A stretch of 64,000 bases of DNA, from positions 1 to 64,000 of the forward strand of contig NZ_CABHOL010000020.1 in the NCBI RefSeq assembly GCF_902168135.1, in the 5' to 3' direction. This document shows, one piece after another, positions 24,308-34,148 of the stretch. The notes beneath the pieces were generated by a model. That model made no database searches. It saw only the letters and a program-made list of their open reading frames with translations, and was not told the DNA's origin. This stretch comes from an uncultured Fluviicola sp. GTDB lineage: Bacteria; Bacteroidota; Bacteroidia; Flavobacteriales_D; Crocinitomicaceae. The first letter of the stretch is position 1. The number at the start of each line of letters is the position of its first letter. A program made the position numbers and the translations under genes.

Positions 24308-26905
24308 TTAAAGTTCACCCAAATTCATACCGATGGTAAAGGTAAACTTAGGGAAGAATCCTTTGGAGTCGATGGATTGGTCAATGGTACCTCCATAACC
24401 GGAAGAGTGCTTATCCAGTTTGTCGAAGCCCCAACCGTAATCCAGTCCAAGCATACCGAACATCGGCAAGAAGATGCGGACACCTGCTCCGACGCTTCGT
24501 TTTACGTTGAACGGGTTGAAGGTTTTGAAACCGGTATAAGTATTTCCTGCTTCGGCGAAGGCCAGTACGAAGAACGTAGCCTGCGGATTCAAAGAGATCG
24601 GGTAACGCAATTCCATGGTGTATTTCGCAACGATCGGGTCACCACCACCGGAAGACAATGCGTTGTCGTCATATCCTCTCAAAGCAATGATCTCACGACC
24701 TCCAAACTGGTTTACCCCGGAAAGACCACTACCTCCCAAATTGAATCGCTCAAACGGCGTTAATCCTTTCGCTGCATTGTAAGCGCCCATGTATCCGAAA
24801 CCGATGCGAGGCATCAATACCAGTTTTTTGTCCGGTGTAAGCGGTAAATAGTACTCAAAAGTGAATTTCAGTTTATAGTACTCCAGGTATTTGAATGTTT
24901 CCTGAGCGGTCATGGTGCTGAAATCCTTTTTTCCACCCATTAAAGAGTAGGGAAGCGTTCCTTTTGCGGTGAAGGAAATTTTGGATCCTTCTGTCGGGTA
25001 AATCGGCGAGTTGATCGAGTTACGCTGAAGTGCATACTTCAAACTGATATCGTTTGCGTACCCGTCGTTAAAGCTCGGGAAAAGGTTTGCGTAGTTACGT
25101 ACATCGTAATATTGGTAAGCCAATTCGTAATAGGCGCTGAAATAATCATCCGGGAATTTTTTACGTCTTCCCAATCCGATTCCGACACCGGAAATCGCAA
25201 CTCCCTTATATTCCGGATCTCTTTTCTTGATATCCACACTGTTTGAGAACGAAGTATGGTTCAGGTAGAATGTAAATGAATTGGGTTTTTTGCCCCCCAA
25301 CCACGGTTCGGTGAATGAGAAGTTATATCCCTGGTAAATACGTCCGTTGGTTTGTGCACGGATAGAAAGTCTTTGTCCGTCACCGGTTGGAAGCGGGCTC
25401 CATGAATCCGGTTTGAAAATATTTTTTACGGAGAAATTGCTGAATGTCAATCCGAGTGTTCCGATGATACGTCCGGCTCCATAACCTCCTGAAAGTTCGA
25501 TCTGATCTGCTGACTTTTCTTCTACAATGTATTCGATATCTACCGTTCCGTCCTGTGGATTGGGAATCGGGTTTACCTGGAAACCTTGTTCGTTAAAGTA
25601 TCCCAATTGCGCTAACTCGCGTTGTGTACGGATAATATCATTCTTGCTGAACAGATCTCCCGGTTTGGTGCGGATCTCACGGCGGATTACGTGTTCATTG
25701 GTTTTGTAATTTCCTTTAATGAAGACATTTTTCACACGTGCTTCTTTTCCTTCGAGAATACGCATCTCGTAGTTGATGTGGTTATCTTTAACACCTGTTT
25801 CAACTGCTTCCAGTCGGAAGAATAAGTATCCTCTGTCCATGTAAAGCGAAGTGATGTCTCTTCCGTCAGGACTTTGGTGAAGACGCTGGTCTAATAACGG
25901 TTTGTCGTACACATCTCCGTATTTGATACCCAAAACGGTATCCAGAAGCCCGGAAGCGAATTTGGTATTTCCAATCCATGAAATGTCTCCGAAATAGTAT
26001 TTCTGGCCTTCTTCTACTTTGAGATAAATTCCGATATTCCGGTTGTTGATGTTGTAAACGGAATCTTCAACGAAATGCACATCTCTCAGACCAACAGCTC
26101 TGAACTTGTCCAGAACAGCTTCTTTGTCGCGGATATATGCCGTAGAATTGAATTTCGAACGCTTGAAAACACGCATGATGGATCTTCTTTTGGTGTCCTT
26201 CATGGCCCTTCTTAGTTTCCATGCTTTCACGGAATTGTTTCCTTCGAAAATAATGTGCTTAATCTTTACTTTCTTCCCTTTATCAATATTGATGAAAAAG
26301 ATTTCGGAGTTGTTGATCAATGTATCTTTAACCTGTGTAATGGCTACGTTGACGTTATTGTATCCTTTTTCCAGGAAGTACCCCCTGATTTTATTCTTGG
26401 TTTTGAATAGTAAGTTCTCCGTAATGGTCTGCCCCGAAGAAAGATCTACTTCTTCACGGATTTTGTCCACTTCTCTTTTGGAAACACCGGTAAAACGGAA
26501 ACGGGAAAGTTTTGGTCGTGGAGTAAGTTTAATAACTAAGTAAATAACTCCCGCTATCTCTTTTTCCGCTTCGATGGAGACCTGGGAGAATAATCCTTCG
26601 TTCCACAGGTTTTTGATAGCATTACTGATTTTGTCTGAAGGAATCGTAATAGCTTCTCCTTGTTTCAGTCCGGCAATGAGTTTAATAGCCTGGGGATCGA
26701 AGTTGTCGGCACCATCAATACGGATTGGGCCTAAAATATATTTTTCTGCTTTGGAGTAACTGAAATCCATTCCGCCGCCAATCGTAGTGACAGTGGATCT
26801 GGTAGAATCAACTTTATTTGTGGTGGTGTTTACGCCCGAAGTATCGACCTGTCCAAAGGACAAAGAAGCGCACGTAAGAAATAAAATTGATAGGAAATTT
26901 TTCAT
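24308..26905 (-). CDS. bamA: BamA outer-membrane protein assembly factor
   Basis: Omp85-family insertase, about 865 residues from the ATG at 26905 (MKNFLSILFLTCASLSFGQ signal peptide). The periplasmic part holds five POTRA domains (for example GPIRIDGADNFDPQAI, FRFTGVSKREVDKI, IKHIIFEGNNSVKAW, KNVFIKGNYKTNEHVI). From about residue 490 the beta-barrel begins (IELSGGYGAGRIIGTLGLTFSNF) and ends with FTFTIGMNLGEL. Barrel landmarks include GGSGLSGVNQFGGREIIALRGYDD, the loop-6 (V/I)RG(F/Y) site. Essential for outer-membrane biogenesis; neighbours uppS and the ompH pair form one leftward unit. Confidence 0.95.
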   Translation of the reverse strand: MKNFLSILFLTCASLSFGQVDTSGVNTTTNKVDSTRSTVTTIGGGMDFSYSKAEKYILGPIRIDGADNFDPQAIKLIAGLKQGEAITIPSDKISNAIKNLWNEGLFSQVSIEAEKEIAGVIYLVIKLTPRPKLSRFRFTGVSKREVDKIREEVDLSSGQTITENLLFKTKNKIRGYFLEKGYNNVNVAITQVKDTLINNSEIFFINIDKGKKVKIKHIIFEGNNSVKAWKLRRAMKDTKRRSIMRVFKRSKFNSTAYIRDKEAVLDKFRAVGLRDVHFVEDSVYNINNRNIGIYLKVEEGQKYYFGDISWIGNTKFASGLLDTVLGIKYGDVYDKPLLDQRLHQSPDGRDITSLYMDRGYLFFRLEAVETGVKDNHINYEMRILEGKEARVKNVFIKGNYKTNEHVIRREIRTKPGDLFSKNDIIRTQRELAQLGYFNEQGFQVNPIPNPQDGTVDIEYIVEEKSADQIELSGGYGAGRIIGTLGLTFSNFSVKNIFKPDSWSPLPTGDGQRLSIRAQTNGRIYQGYNFSFTEPWLGGKKPNSFTFYLNHTSFSNSVDIKKRDPEYKGVAISGVGIGLGRRKKFPDDYFSAYYELAYQYYDVRNYANLFPSFNDGYANDISLKYALQRNSINSPIYPTEGSKISFTAKGTLPYSLMGGKKDFSTMTAQETFKYLEYYKLKFTFEYYLPLTPDKKLVLMPRIGFGYMGAYNAAKGLTPFERFNLGGSGLSGVNQFGGREIIALRGYDDNALSSGGGDPIVAKYTMELRYPISLNPQATFFVLAFAEAGNTYTGFKTFNPFNVKRSVGAGVRIFLPMFGMLGLDYGWGFDKLDKHSSGYGGTIDQSIDSKGFFPKFTFTIGMNLGEL

Positions 26906-26913
26906 AGAATACA

Positions 26914-27651
26914 TTATAATTGTTCGGATACCATTCCGAAACGTCTTTCTCTTGACTGGTAATCAAGAACGGCTTTGTAGAGATCCTCTTCTCGGAAATC
27001 CGGCCATAAAACGGGAGTGAAGTAAAATTCGCTGTATGCGGCCTGCCAAAGCAGGAAATTGCTCAAACGGTGTTCACCACTTGTGCGGATGAGTAATTCA
27101 GGATCAGGGATGTCTTTGGTTGAAAGGGCAGAACTAATCAATTCCGGTGTAATAGCCGATACATCCAGAGTTCCTTCCTTTACGCGGGAAGCTAGTTCCT
27201 GTACGGCTTTTGCAATTTCCGAACGGGAACTATAATTCAAAGCAATCACCAGGTTTACTCCCGTATTGTTTTTCGTTGATTCAATGGCGTTGTAAAGCTC
27301 ATTTTGACAATCCTGAGGCAGTCCTTCCGTATCGCCGATGCTCAGTAGACGCACATTTTGAGCATTCAGCTCATTGACCTCATTTGCAATGGTGAAAACA
27401 AGCAGGCTCATCAGTCCTTCTACTTCATCCTGCGGTCTGCTCCAGTTCTCCGTAGAGAAGGCGTACATTGTAGCATATTTTACGCCGATATTTTTACAAG
27501 CCGTCAGGGAAGCACGAACCGAATCAACTCCGAAGGAGTGACCATATAAGCGCTCTTGCCCTTGTTTTTTAGCCCAGCGCCCATTCCCATCCATAATGAT
27601 GGCAATATGCTTAGGCACGTTTGTCAAATCTATTTGATCCTGTAGATTCAT
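26914..27651 (-). CDS. uppS: isoprenyl (undecaprenyl) diphosphate synthase
   Basis: Cis-prenyltransferase making the C55 lipid carrier for peptidoglycan and polysaccharides. The 245-residue protein has HIAIIMDGNGRWAKKQG with catalytic D21, the SFGVDSVR loop, YAFSTENWSRP, and RTSGEHRLSNFLLWQAAYSEFYF near the C terminus. Length normal. It starts the cell-envelope cluster and its stop lies eight bases before the bamA ATG. A full promoter TTTG-N20-TATTTTTG precedes it. Confidence 0.95.
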   Translation of the reverse strand: MNLQDQIDLTNVPKHIAIIMDGNGRWAKKQGQERLYGHSFGVDSVRASLTACKNIGVKYATMYAFSTENWSRPQDEVEGLMSLLVFTIANEVNELNAQNVRLLSIGDTEGLPQDCQNELYNAIESTKNNTGVNLVIALNYSSRSEIAKAVQELASRVKEGTLDVSAITPELISSALSTKDIPDPELLIRTSGEHRLSNFLLWQAAYSEFYFTPVLWPDFREEDLYKAVLDYQSRERRFGMVSEQL

Positions 27652-27693
27652 GATTACAGAACGAAAATAATTAAAGAATCTTATGTACTAATG

Positions 27694-27725
27694 CAAAAAT
27701 ACGTTTTATAACAGACCTTAACAAA
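27694..27725 (-). promoter_or_regulatory. promoter of the uppS-bamA-ompH cluster
   Basis: Read leftward: TTTG (27725-27722), 20 bases, TATTTTTG (27701-27694). It matches the Bacteroidota housekeeping consensus, with a leader of about 40 bases to the uppS ATG. Confidence 0.75.
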
Positions 27726-27774
27726 AAGAGGGATGCGAATTCCACACCCCTCTTTATTGGTTTATTACTGCGTA

Positions 27775-28062
27775 TTATTCAGCTAATACGATAATTTTAT
27801 TGTTTTGCATTTCCACAACACCACCTTTGATCGCAACATGGATGATTTTACCATTGTTTTCAGCAGTGATATTCGGGTTTGTTTTAGGAGTTACTTTAAA
27901 AGCTTCTACTAAATCCACTTTAATGCTTCCTGCACTTAATCCGGAGATGATCGGTGCGTGATTATTCAATACCTGGAAAGATCCGTCTAATCCGGGAAAT
28001 TGAACCGCAGTTGCTTCACCTTTGAATACTAATGTTTCCGGAGTGATAATTTCTAATTGCAT
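27775..28062 (-). CDS. atpC: ATP synthase epsilon subunit, short form
   Basis: The 95-residue protein covers only the N-terminal beta-sandwich of the F1 epsilon subunit: MQLEIITPETLVFKGEATAVQFPGLDGSFQVLNNHAPIISGL and HVAIKGGVVEMQNNKIIVLAE. The C-terminal helical hairpin, which in E. coli (about 139 residues) can jam the rotor, is absent, as in many Bacteroidota. It therefore cannot provide that type of inhibition. It follows atpD after 85 bases that carry a large inverted repeat. Confidence 0.93.
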   Translation of the reverse strand: MQLEIITPETLVFKGEATAVQFPGLDGSFQVLNNHAPIISGLSAGSIKVDLVEAFKVTPKTNPNITAENNGKIIHVAIKGGVVEMQNNKIIVLAE

Positions 28063-28072
28063 ACTTATTAGA

Positions 28073-28146
28073 TTAAAGACCGAAGACTAAAGACAAAAGA
28101 CCTGAATTGTAGTCTTTTGTCTCGTGTCTTTCGTCTAATGTCTTTT
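28073..28146. repeat. AAGAC-rich inverted repeat between atpD and atpC
   Basis: The left arm (28073-28101) is built of units such as AAAGACCGAAGACTAAAGAC, and the right arm (28112-28146) of GTCTTTTGTCTCGTGTCTTT, the complement, with a 10-base loop. Units of roughly 7-8 bases repeat within each arm. The hairpin lies inside the atpD-atpC transcript, two bases after the atpD stop. Confidence 0.8.
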
Positions 28147-28147
28147 A

Positions 28148-29674
<1,527 letters not shown>

Positions 29675-29686
29675 TTAATTTGGGCG

Positions 29687-29717
29687 CAAAGTTACTGTTT
29701 TTATTTTTTTATCCAAT
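29687..29717 (-). promoter_or_regulatory. promoter of atpD-atpC
   Basis: Read leftward: ATTG (29717-29714), 19 bases, TAACTTTG (29694-29687). The -7 box is perfect and the -33 box has one mismatch. Confidence 0.65.
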
Positions 29718-29990
29718 TTTTCTTGAACAAAACTTCCTAAAATTTTAGAATTAAGCGAGTTCAGGGTTTCTAAGTAAGCTCGGGTCTTATTTTCGTGCAG
29801 AAGCTCCGGCGCAAGCATAAGCGTTGGCGCATCTCGCCGATTTCGCAGATTTGAGTATTAGAGGGTTTGCTCGGACGTTGTCAGAGCTTGTTCGCATTGC
29901 AGAACACGTTTGTTGTAAAATAGAAAAGGTGCCTGGGTCAGCCACGGCTGAAAGGCACCTTTTCCGGATTATGAAAAAGAAACTCGTTTT
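29718..29990. other. gene-free stretch between atpD and tonB
   Basis: Together with the atpD promoter this is about 340 bases without a gene. The part at 29770-29850 is richer in G and C than its surroundings and includes GGCGCAAGCATAAGCGTTGGCGC-like inverted halves and a phrase reading CTCGCCGATTTCGCAGATT. I see no tRNA or known RNA fold. The right end holds a terminator (29924-29963). Confidence 0.4.
29924..29963 (-). terminator. terminator of the tonB gene
   Basis: AAAAGGTGCCT (29924-29934) pairs with AGGCACCTTTT (29953-29963), and inside it TCAGCC pairs with GGCTGA. It lies 27 bases after the stop of the leftward tonB gene and has T-rich sequence on that strand. Confidence 0.8.
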
Positions 29991-30851
29991 CTATTGAATA
30001 TTGATCGGAAGTCGGTAGTAACTTTTTACCGGCTCACCGTTTACTTTTCCCGGGGTCCATTTAGGCATGGATTTCACCACTTTGATTGCGGCTTTTTCGC
30101 AAGATTCACAATCTCCGGTATTTCTGGTCACAATTACAGATGAGATTTCTCCGTTTGTATCAACTACGAACTTTAATGAGATTTTTGAACTGCCTTCTAT
30201 CATTGATAAATCAATATTGTCTGCAATGAATTGGCGTAAAGCAGACATTCCTCCAGGAAACAATGCAGCTTCATCCACAATGTCATGAATTTTATTGTCC
30301 GGTTTTTTAACTTCGATAGTTCCGCCACCGCCAGTTCCCGGAGGTGCAATTACAGGATCATCCCAAACTGTTCCCGGGTCTCCGGTTTGAGCCTGGTTTC
30401 CGATAGCTGTTTTGCCATCCGGAGGAGTCAGGTCTTTATCCTGGTCGTTGTCGGATATTTCCAGTTCGCGGAACTCTGCGATTTCAGCACGTGAAGGAGC
30501 TGCCGCAGGTTGTTCAATTACTTCCGGAATTTCCGGTTTTTCTGCTTCCTCTACAGTTTTAGCTGTCCAGGTGTCCATCGGGATTTCGATCTTTTTTTTC
30601 GGCTCTAGCGGTTTGAATAAAGTGGATGCTCCCCATAATGCTCCTATTCCAACAGTCACTCCTAAGAATACCAAAAGGATTCGTTTGTCATAATCCCTGC
30701 GGATTTGATAGGCTCCGTATTCTTTGTTACGGTTCTCAAATACCGTTTCGTTGCGCTCTTTCGAAGTCACCATTTGCCAAGACCTGGAAGAGAAGTAATC
30801 ATAAAGCGAGAATGCGACTATGATTGCCATGATTGAAAGTGTAAGTACCAT
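29991..30851 (-). CDS. energy transducer TonB (first of two)
   Basis: A 286-residue inner-membrane protein. The N terminus has a membrane segment (LTLSIMAIIVAFSLYDYF), a conserved cytosolic block NETVFENRNKEYGAYQIRRDYDKR, and a second helix (ILLVFLGVTVGIGALWG), followed by a Pro/Glu-rich spacer and a TonB C-terminal domain from about 205 (GGMSALRQFIADNI, SLKFVVDTNGEISSVIVTRNTG, MPKWTPGKVNGEPVKSYYRLPI). The two N-terminal helices and the FEN/NKEYGAY block are typical of Bacteroidota TonB. It stands alone; the other copy is linked to ExbB/ExbD. Confidence 0.93.
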   Translation of the reverse strand: MVLTLSIMAIIVAFSLYDYFSSRSWQMVTSKERNETVFENRNKEYGAYQIRRDYDKRILLVFLGVTVGIGALWGASTLFKPLEPKKKIEIPMDTWTAKTVEEAEKPEIPEVIEQPAAAPSRAEIAEFRELEISDNDQDKDLTPPDGKTAIGNQAQTGDPGTVWDDPVIAPPGTGGGGTIEVKKPDNKIHDIVDEAALFPGGMSALRQFIADNIDLSMIEGSSKISLKFVVDTNGEISSVIVTRNTGDCESCEKAAIKVVKSMPKWTPGKVNGEPVKSYYRLPINIQ

Positions 30852-30933
30852 GATTTGGTTTTTTTTAAGTTTATTATCTAGCTAAACGTAAATCCAATAG
30901 GCCTTTTTGGCTTTACTCTTATTCTAATCTAAT

Positions 30934-30955
30934 AAGGAATCACATTCCTTTTTTT
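30934..30955 (+). terminator. orphan intrinsic terminator
   Basis: AAGGAAT, loop CAC, ATTCCTT, then a run of T. No rightward gene lies before it for many kilobases; it may end an antisense or small transcript. Confidence 0.5.
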
Positions 30956-31123
30956 AAAACAATTTTATCTGTCGAAATGCCTTATTTAAGTGTAGCGTTT
31001 TTGGATTTAAGAAAATAGTTCCCAGGAAGTTGCTTTCGAATTGCGAATTGTTTACCAAACATTTGGCCCTTTGAACGATTGAATATCTTTAATAATTAGG
31101 AATTTAGCTATTGGTAAAATCTA

Positions 31124-31140
31124 TTGGCACGAATTTGGTA
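31124..31140 (+). promoter_or_regulatory. sigma-54-like promoter of the secreted protein gene
   Basis: TTGGCACGAATTTGGTA: a perfect -24 TTGGCACG and G at the -12 position (GT instead of GC). The start codon is 31 bases beyond the box. Confidence 0.5.
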
Positions 31141-31170
31141 AGTTTGGGGAAAATTTAAAAAATTAAACCT

Positions 31171-31977
31171 ATGAAAGTATTGATGATGGCCGGTTTTATT
31201 GGAACAATGGCTCTTTCGGGAACTGTTTTCGGTCAATATGAAAAAGTCTATTACACGGATACCACATTTGAAACGGCTGATTACAAAGTTGAAATCGATA
31301 ATGTGGTTGCACTGCCAAAAGAATTGAAGTTCAGAATGAATATTGTGAACAAAACGAATGACTGGCTTTTATACAACTCGGATGAAAGCAAGATTGAGCT
31401 GGATGGAAAGAATATGGATACTAAGGATAAGTATATTCTGATTGCTCCGAATGATAGTAAGAAGAAAGTAATGCGCGCGGTGGGTGCGAACCTGAATAAT
31501 GCACGTGCATTTAATTTTGTTTGTGAAGGTTTTTACAAAGTGGCATTGAAACCTGCTGTCGCAACTCCGGTTTTCCGTCTGCCAGCTTCCAATAATGAGT
31601 TTGTTGCCGGGAACTTTAAAATAACACTTGCAAATTCATCGAAGGAAACTGCGAGAACGGACGTAAAATTCAAGGTAACTTATACCGGTGAAGGATTGGC
31701 GTTTATTTCTCCTTCGAAAGTTTCAGTGGAAATGCCGGATGGTAACTTGTATGCAACCGCTCGTTCGAAAGCAGATGTTTTTGCTTTGAAAAAAGGAGAA
31801 ACCGAATCTTTCCTGGCTACTTGGGAACGAATGGAAGGAGGATCAAAAATGGATATGCAGCTGGTTGAGATGTTAATCCATTTTGAAGGAGTTTTCCAGG
31901 AGAGTACACAAACGAAAATGCCTAAAGTGGTTCTTCCGATGCGTTGGAACGATGCATTGACGATAGGAAAGAAATAA
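31171..31977 (+). CDS. secreted hypothetical protein
   Basis: A 268-residue protein with signal peptide MKVLMMAGFIGTMALSGTVFGQ. The mature part is two beta-rich halves of similar feel: VEIDNVVALPKELKFRMNIVNKTNDWLLYN and FKITLANSSKETARTDVKFKVTYTGEGLAFI, as in immunoglobulin-like adhesion or periplasmic folds. I do not recognise the family. It is a single-gene unit, preceded by a TTGGCACG-type promoter and followed by a strong terminator. Confidence 0.75.
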   Translation: MKVLMMAGFIGTMALSGTVFGQYEKVYYTDTTFETADYKVEIDNVVALPKELKFRMNIVNKTNDWLLYNSDESKIELDGKNMDTKDKYILIAPNDSKKKVMRAVGANLNNARAFNFVCEGFYKVALKPAVATPVFRLPASNNEFVAGNFKITLANSSKETARTDVKFKVTYTGEGLAFISPSKVSVEMPDGNLYATARSKADVFALKKGETESFLATWERMEGGSKMDMQLVEMLIHFEGVFQESTQTKMPKVVLPMRWNDALTIGKK

Positions 31978-32033
31978 GAGAGCCACAGCTGATAGATTCG
32001 ATACGTCAGTCGCAGCTGACGATAACCAGATTG

Positions 32034-32067
32034 AAGCCCTGATATTTATTGTCAGGGCTTTTGTTTT
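32034..32067 (+). terminator. terminator of the secreted protein gene
   Basis: AAGCCCTGA (32034-32042) pairs perfectly with TCAGGGCTT (32052-32060), followed by TTGTTTT. Confidence 0.88.
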
Positions 32068-32094
32068 ATCACAAATCCTGAATGATTGGAACGG

Positions 32095-32122
32095 GTAGGA
32101 AAGAAAAATTTTTCTTCCCTAC
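32095..32122. repeat. palindromic repeat A, copy 4
   Basis: GTAGGAAAGAAAAA (32095-32108) faces TTTTTCTTCCCTAC (32109-32122); 13 of 14 bases pair. It keeps the GTAGG/CCTAC ends of the family with a third, AT-rich core. Confidence 0.65.
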
Positions 32123-32228
32123 GATGTTTAATTTAAACAATATGTACACGATTAATCGCGCACCTGCTGCCACATTTGTATTACGGAATGGGTTGAACGA
32201 AACATTGTTAATCCCAGTAAAAACAAAA

Positions 32229-32259
32229 ATCCCCCTGACATCTATCGTCAGGGGGATTC
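32229..32259 (-). terminator. terminator of the TPR protein gene
   Basis: AATCCCCCTGAC and GTCAGGGGGATT pair over 12 bases around ATCTATC; T-run on the leftward strand. Its stem is almost identical to that of the terminator at 35276-35304. Confidence 0.88.
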
Positions 32260-32280
32260 ACTATTTATTCTTTATACCAA

Positions 32281-33894
32281 TTACTTCTTAAAGTATGCGT
32301 TTGCCTGTGAATCTTTCGGATCAAGTTCCAAAACCTTATTCCACATTTCATCTGCTTTCACTTTATCCTTCATGGGAGAGTTTACGTAGTAATCGCCCAA
32401 ATATTTTGAAGCTTCGATGATGTAAGCTTTGTAGTTTCCGGAAGCAATGTCTTCAGGAGTTAAAGCAGCTAAGAATGCTTCGTATTGTGCATGAGCCAGG
32501 TACGCTTTTGGCTTAGAGTCCAAATCCAACTGAACACGTGCTCTTGCCTGCCAGAAAGGTCCTCCTGCAAATGTCGGTGCAGTTGTTGACAAAATACCGA
32601 AGATGGAATCTGCCATTTTGTAATCCTTTGGTCCGAAATAATATGCACGTCCTAAGTTATAATAGTCTGTAGCATCCATTTTGGAAGGGTACTGGTCCAT
32701 CATTTTCGTGTAAACTTCGATCAATTTCGGGTAATCTTTCTTTTCAGCGTAGATTTTCGCGATATCTGAAAGGTATTCTGACGCTTTTGCAGTATCAATA
32801 CCAGCAGCTAAGTAGTACTGCTCAATGGTTTTTTCTTCCTGCCCTAATTTGTCATAAATCATCCCCAGGTATTTGTAGTCAACAGAAATGATCTTTTCCT
32901 TCGGAACTGTTTTGAAGAAATCTTCACCAGCTTTCAATGCCTGAACATAACGTAAGCTGTCTTTCGCTTCATTACACTCGTACAAAGAGTAATATAACAT
33001 ACGCTTCGTGTAAAGGTTTGTAAACCCGTTTTTAGTCAACTGATCCAATTGAGGCAATGTGTTGCAGTATTGCTTTGCTCCGAACAATGAACTTGCATAA
33101 CGGTAGCGTGCTTCATCCGTATCGTTCAGTTTCAAATACTTTTCCCACATTTCAATAGCAGCATTGTACTGGTCGAACAAAATGTTCAATTCGGCATTTT
33201 CACGGTATGCAGGAGCATAATTCGGATCGGCAGCCTGCGCTTTTTTGTATTCTTCATTCGCCAGTTTATAGTTTTGAACGCGCTGATAGATCTGAGCTTT
33301 ACGTACAATTACTCTAGCCGAATTTGGATTGATAGCCAAAGCATTGTTATACTGCTCAGTTGCCTGAGTTGCATTTGATCCGCTTTGAGCTAACAATACG
33401 TCACCCAAAAGGATGTATGCATCAATGTTTTTAGAATCCAAACGAACAACATCACGCAGGTAAATTTCCGCCATCTTCAGGTTTTTAATCGGACCTGTTG
33501 CATATGTTTCTGCAATGCGGTGAAGAACTACCGGGTTTTTACGTTTTGTTTTCTTGATGATCTCGCAAAATTGCTGACCTGCTGTTGTGGTGTCACCTGA
33601 AAAGTAAAGTGCTTTTGCGGCAGCAACCATTCCCAGTTTATCTTCTACGTTTATAGATCCTGCTTTTCTCCACATAGTGATCGCCGAATCTTTTTCTCCG
33701 ATCAATGCATAGAAGTTTCCAAAAAAGAAAGCATTCTCTACACTTGTAGGGTCCGCTTGCACCAATTTTTGATATTCCACGCGCGCTAAATCGTAACGTT
33801 CGTTTTCTGTTTTCTTGTTTGCGTCCTGCAAAGTCTGCGCCTGTGCGGCTGTTCCTAAACTTAATGCAAGAACGAATAGTTTTAACTTGTTCAT
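32281..33894 (-). CDS. tetratricopeptide-repeat periplasmic protein
   Basis: About 537 residues from the ATG at 33894 (signal peptide MNKLKLFVLALSLGTAAQAQ); the frame extends to 33951 but the longer N terminus is not protein-like. Ten or more TPR-like 34-residue repeats follow, e.g. RYDLARVEYQKLVQADPTSV, AYILLGDVLLAQSG and YNNALAINPNSARVIVRKAQ. It ends with ADEMWNKVLELDPKDSQAN. TPR arrays bind other proteins. It is encoded after a PstS-like protein and the TonB-ExbBD genes, a grouping seen in related genomes, so it may belong to that energised outer-membrane system. A sigma-54-like box precedes it. Confidence 0.9.
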   Translation of the reverse strand: MNKLKLFVLALSLGTAAQAQTLQDANKKTENERYDLARVEYQKLVQADPTSVENAFFFGNFYALIGEKDSAITMWRKAGSINVEDKLGMVAAAKALYFSGDTTTAGQQFCEIIKKTKRKNPVVLHRIAETYATGPIKNLKMAEIYLRDVVRLDSKNIDAYILLGDVLLAQSGSNATQATEQYNNALAINPNSARVIVRKAQIYQRVQNYKLANEEYKKAQAADPNYAPAYRENAELNILFDQYNAAIEMWEKYLKLNDTDEARYRYASSLFGAKQYCNTLPQLDQLTKNGFTNLYTKRMLYYSLYECNEAKDSLRYVQALKAGEDFFKTVPKEKIISVDYKYLGMIYDKLGQEEKTIEQYYLAAGIDTAKASEYLSDIAKIYAEKKDYPKLIEVYTKMMDQYPSKMDATDYYNLGRAYYFGPKDYKMADSIFGILSTTAPTFAGGPFWQARARVQLDLDSKPKAYLAHAQYEAFLAALTPEDIASGNYKAYIIEASKYLGDYYVNSPMKDKVKADEMWNKVLELDPKDSQANAYFKK

Positions 33895-33926
33895 GTTTTT
33901 TTGTCTTTTCAACGTATTAGTCTCTG

Positions 33927-33943
33927 TACAATTCCTTTGCCAA
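33927..33943 (-). promoter_or_regulatory. sigma-54-like promoter of the TPR gene
   Basis: Read leftward TTGGCAAAGGAATTGTA: TTGGCA at -24 and TTGTA at -12 in correct 12-base register, 32 bases before the ATG at 33894, the same distance as in the box at 31124. Confidence 0.5.
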
Positions 33944-34148
33944 ATTAGCATAAACTGATGAAATGGTATTGTTTCTTAACGATTATTTCATATTTATCGA
34001 CTTGTCTGTCTGCTTCATTGATTGAAATGAGCAGTTTGGGCTCTAAGCTTTTTTCTTGTTGAAAATTGCTGAAGTTCAAAAAGTTGAATAGTTCAAGAAG
34101 GTCAAAATTTGGATGTGTTATTGAACATTTAAACCTTTTGAACGTTTT

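Larger units (their letters stand above)
30852..31170. other. divergent intergenic region, tonB / secreted protein
   Basis: 319 bases without a gene. It contains the leader of the leftward tonB gene, an orphan rightward terminator-like hairpin (30934-30955), and a TTGGCACG sigma-54-like box (31124-31140) for the rightward gene. No RNA gene is recognised. Confidence 0.5.
31978..32280. other. gene-free stretch with two terminators and repeat A
   Basis: 303 bases between convergent genes. It holds a rightward terminator (32034-32067), repeat A copy 4 (32095-32122) and a leftward terminator (32229-32259). A sequence CGATTAATCGCGC at 32149-32161 recalls the core of repeat A copies 1 and 3. Confidence 0.7.
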
